6,094 nucleotides of DNA, from positions 1 through 6,094 of the forward strand of contig WRDC01000083.1 of assembly GCA_009783635.1 (NCBI GenBank), in the 5' to 3' direction. This DNA comes from Methanimicrococcus sp. (GTDB taxonomy: Archaea; Halobacteriota; Methanosarcinia; Methanosarcinales; Methanosarcinaceae). The notes below the pieces were generated by a model. The model was not told the origin of the DNA, made no database searches, and saw nothing but the letters and a program-made list of their open reading frames with translations. The position numbers and the translations under genes were made by a program. Within the stretch, counting starts at the first letter, position 1. Every line of letters begins with the position of its first letter. Below, in pieces: positions 4,664 to 6,094 of this stretch.

Positions 4664-6022
4664 ATGTTCGTCATGACGCTTGCATCCGTTCTTTCAGCAG
4701 CCGGCTACTATTTAATTTTAGGCGCCGGTCTGATCCTCTTTCTCTTCCTGCTTCTTTTAGCCGCGGTTTTCGTTGCGACGCTGTTCATGAATGTTCACGG
4801 ACAAATCAGCGCCGAGGCCAATCCATCCTTACGAAAAAGCCGCGCCATTCTTTTTTTCAAAATGCCGTTTTACCGGTATGATCTTATTGATTTCGAAAGT
4901 GGGGAGAATGAAGACGAGGGCAGTGAAGACGAAACGGACGAAGATGAAACGGACGAAGACGAAACGGACGGAGGTGAGACAGACGAAGGCGAGGATGACG
5001 ATGAGACGGCAGCGGAAGCCTGTCTCGACAAATGTGTCTGCCATGTCACGGTTACGGACGAAGATATTCGGTTCAGGACAGTGAAATCCAAAAAACACAG
5101 CAGTGAATATGAAATCGTTATTCATACCAAGGAAACGGATGAAATTCAGGAAACAACCGTTTCCGAATTTGAGTATGAAACAGAAGACGTCATTGAATAT
5201 GAGACAGCATCTGAAGAAGATGTTGTTGAATCTGAGGCAGTATCTGAAGAAGATGTTGTTGAATCTGAGGCAGTATCTGAAGAAGATGTTGTTGAATCTG
5301 AGACAATATCTGAAGAAGAAACGTTTTCTCCCGACGGTGAAGATTCCGATGAAGACCGGTTTGGTTATGATTTTGATTATGAAAATATTTCGGAAGACTT
5401 CTTTTCGTCTTTGGAAAATATTAAAAGACACGTTGATTTGTCCGACCCGCTTCAATTCGTTTCCGATTCGCTTTCGGCAGCTTCGAGCCTTTCCCGCGTG
5501 ATTGCGCGTTTTACCGGCGATCTTTTACTGAAAACAGAGATTTGGGATCTGTCAGCGGATGTGATTTACGGTTTATCCGACCCGGCCGAGACGGCGGTTT
5601 CATACGGCGGCATTCATTCTTTTAAAGCGTCTCTTTATGCTTATTTCCTTCATGTTGAAGCGACTTCCTTTTCTCTTAACAAGAGAGAAAAAGCCGAACA
5701 GCTGGCGGATGTTTTGAAAGACGACATACTCATTGTTCCCGACCTGTCACAAAAAACAATAGAGGGCGAAGCTAATTTCAGTTTTTCGTTTTGGATCCCG
5801 CGTTTGTATATTCCGACATTCCGCCTGCTTTTGAACAAAAACAGCCGCAGGGTTTTCCGGCATTACATTTATCCCTACTATATCCGCCATTCTTACAAAA
5901 TGTGGAAAGAAGAACGCCGGAGGCAGAAGGCAGAGAAGAGGGCAGAGAAGAGGGCAGAAAAGAGGGCAGAAAAGAGGGCAGAAAAGAGGGCAGAAAAGAG
6001 GGCAGAAAAAAAGGATTTCTGA
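4664..6022 (+). CDS. DUF2953-like membrane protein with acidic and basic repeat regions
   Basis: Function is unknown. A hydrophobic N-terminal segment (about residues 5-42) anchors the protein to the membrane. A conserved-looking strand region (about 46-83) is followed by a very acidic, repetitive centre and then a second conserved part (about 270-400) with the DPAETAVSYG stretch (306-315), which I associate with DUF2953. The C-terminus is basic, ending in six AEKR units and one AEKK (423-450). The acidic centre holds four ETD-containing 5-residue units (90-109) and 3.5 copies of an 11-residue Glu/Ser/Val unit (180-218). Cys120, 124 and 126 and His127 sit close together after the first acidic block. 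DUF2953 proteins are usually shorter; the extra length is mostly the repeats that split the domain. No clear ribosome binding site decides the start: TTG at 4643 adds seven residues, and ATG at 4673 is also possible. It probably shares a transcript with the GerW-family gene. Confidence 0.75.
   Translation: MFVMTLASVLSAAGYYLILGAGLILFLFLLLLAAVFVATLFMNVHGQISAEANPSLRKSRAILFFKMPFYRYDLIDFESGENEDEGSEDETDEDETDEDETDGGETDEGEDDDETAAEACLDKCVCHVTVTDEDIRFRTVKSKKHSSEYEIVIHTKETDEIQETTVSEFEYETEDVIEYETASEEDVVESEAVSEEDVVESEAVSEEDVVESETISEEETFSPDGEDSDEDRFGYDFDYENISEDFFSSLENIKRHVDLSDPLQFVSDSLSAASSLSRVIARFTGDLLLKTEIWDLSADVIYGLSDPAETAVSYGGIHSFKASLYAYFLHVEATSFSLNKREKAEQLADVLKDDILIVPDLSQKTIEGEANFSFSFWIPRLYIPTFRLLLNKNSRRVFRHYIYPYYIRHSYKMWKEERRRQKAEKRAEKRAEKRAEKRAEKRAEKRAEKKDF
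4931..4990 (+). repeat. Four 15-nt acidic repeats inside the DUF2953-like gene
   Basis: Units lie at 4931-4945, 4946-4960, 4961-4975 and 4976-4990, with consensus GAAACGGACGAAGAT. They encode ETDED, ETDED, ETDGG and ETDEG. The first two differ by one base, while the later ones have diverged, consistent with growth by slippage followed by point mutation. Confidence 0.75.
5201..5317 (+). repeat. 33-nt repeat, three full copies plus a partial one, in the DUF2953-like gene
   Basis: Units are 5201-5233, 5234-5266 and 5267-5299, and a partial copy runs 5300-5317. The second and third are identical at the DNA level and the first differs from them at two bases. Each encodes the 11-residue unit EAVSEEDVVES (first copy ETASEEDVVES). 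A more diverged ancestor-like copy lies just before it (5177-5200). DNA identity points to recent duplication. Confidence 0.85.
5929..6012 (+). repeat. 12-nt AEKR-coding tandem repeat at the 3' end of the DUF2953-like gene
   Basis: Seven 12-nt units run without gaps: GGCAGAGAAGAG at 5929-5940 and 5941-5952, GGCAGAAAAGAG four times (5953-6000), and GGCAGAAAAAAA at 6001-6012. A partial unit (GGCAGAA) precedes them at 5922-5928. The reading frame gives repeated Ala-Glu-Lys-Arg, a basic, probably helical tail. The four central units are identical, so the array is young and its length may vary between strains. Confidence 0.85.
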
Positions 6023-6041
6023 GAAATCCTTAACTTTTTTT
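6006..6041. terminator. Probably bidirectional terminator overlapping the DUF2953 stop codon
   Basis: AAGGATTTC (6011-6019) and GAAATCCTT (6023-6031) are perfect reverse complements, a 9-bp stem, and the three-base loop TGA (6020-6022) is the stop codon of the DUF2953-like gene. Seven T residues (6035-6041) follow on the + strand. On the - strand the A run 6006-6012 becomes T7 directly at the end of the same stem, so it can terminate transcripts from both sides. Confidence 0.75.
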
Positions 6042-6063
6042 ATTTAAATCGTTCAAAACACTC

Positions 6064-6094
6064 TTATTTCTTCTTCATAACCATGAAGTAGTAA
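6064..6094 (-). CDS. Possible 3' end of a convergent gene cut by the window edge
   Basis: On the - strand the frame entering at 6093 reads Tyr-Tyr-Phe-Met-Val-Met-Lys-Lys-Lys and stops at TAA (6066-6064), a plausible basic C-terminus. The bidirectional terminator just beyond fits a convergent gene here. The other two - strand frames also close in this tail, so the choice is weak. A 6-bp inverted repeat (CTTCAT 6073-6078, ATGAAG 6083-6088) lies inside the segment. Confidence 0.22.
   Translation of the reverse strand, partial: YYFMVMKKK

Noticed and set aside
5021..5043. Metal site Cys-x3-Cys-x-Cys-His in the DUF2953-like protein
   Set aside because: The cluster is suggestive but matches no known motif and lies in a low-complexity region, so no function is claimed.
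4829..5455. Reverse-strand open frame of 208 codons inside the DUF2953-like gene
   Set aside because: It mirrors the acidic repeats and gives Phe/Val/Arg-rich low-complexity sequence, so it is a shadow of the real gene.
5201..6012. CRISPR-like array
   Set aside because: The repeats are direct, contiguous, in frame and protein-coding, without unique spacers or a leader.

Overview
The window looks like chromosomal DNA from a methanogenic archaeon, most likely in the Methanosarcinales, possibly a host-associated genus such as Methanimicrococcus. This rests on three things: an archaeal-type dUTPase of the dCTP-deaminase fold, an archaeal XPD/Rad3 Fe-S helicase, and a surface protein resembling archaeal type IV pilins. 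Moderate-GC genes alternating with very AT-rich spacers fit this too. The genus is an inference from remembered family resemblance; no search was run.

Layout. All five well-supported genes are on the + strand: dut (262-780, dUTPase), a pilin-like exported protein (887-1495), an XPD/Rad3 family DNA helicase (1737-4034), a GerW/YtfJ-family protein (4174-4584) and a DUF2953-like membrane protein (4664-6022). The first three are separated by AT-rich spacers of about 106 to 241 bp with their own promoter or terminator candidates, so they are probably separate transcription units. The last two are 58-79 bp apart (depending on the start used) and are probably expressed together. A terminator-like hairpin closes the helicase gene (4046-4069). 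A 9-bp hairpin whose three-base loop is the stop codon of the last gene closes the window's final operon (6011-6041). The last 30 bases may hold the 3' end of a convergent gene.

Function. dUTPase removes dUTP so that uracil is not built into DNA, and the XPD helicase unwinds damaged DNA, so both serve genome maintenance, although nothing shows they are co-regulated. The pilin-like protein is probably at the cell surface. The GerW-DUF2953 pair is the most interesting part. The same two families are neighbours in spore-forming Firmicutes (ytfJ/gerW and ytfI in Bacillus), yet archaea do not sporulate. Here the DUF2953 protein carries a very acidic repeat-rich centre and a basic AEKR-repeat tail, and its GerW partner ends in a Lys-rich tail.

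Repeats. Short tandem repeats occur throughout: 8-nt units behind dut, a 7-9-nt TTTGAA array before the helicase, a 10-nt duplication before the GerW gene, and 15-, 33- and 12-nt repeats inside the DUF2953 gene. Those inside the gene all have lengths divisible by three.
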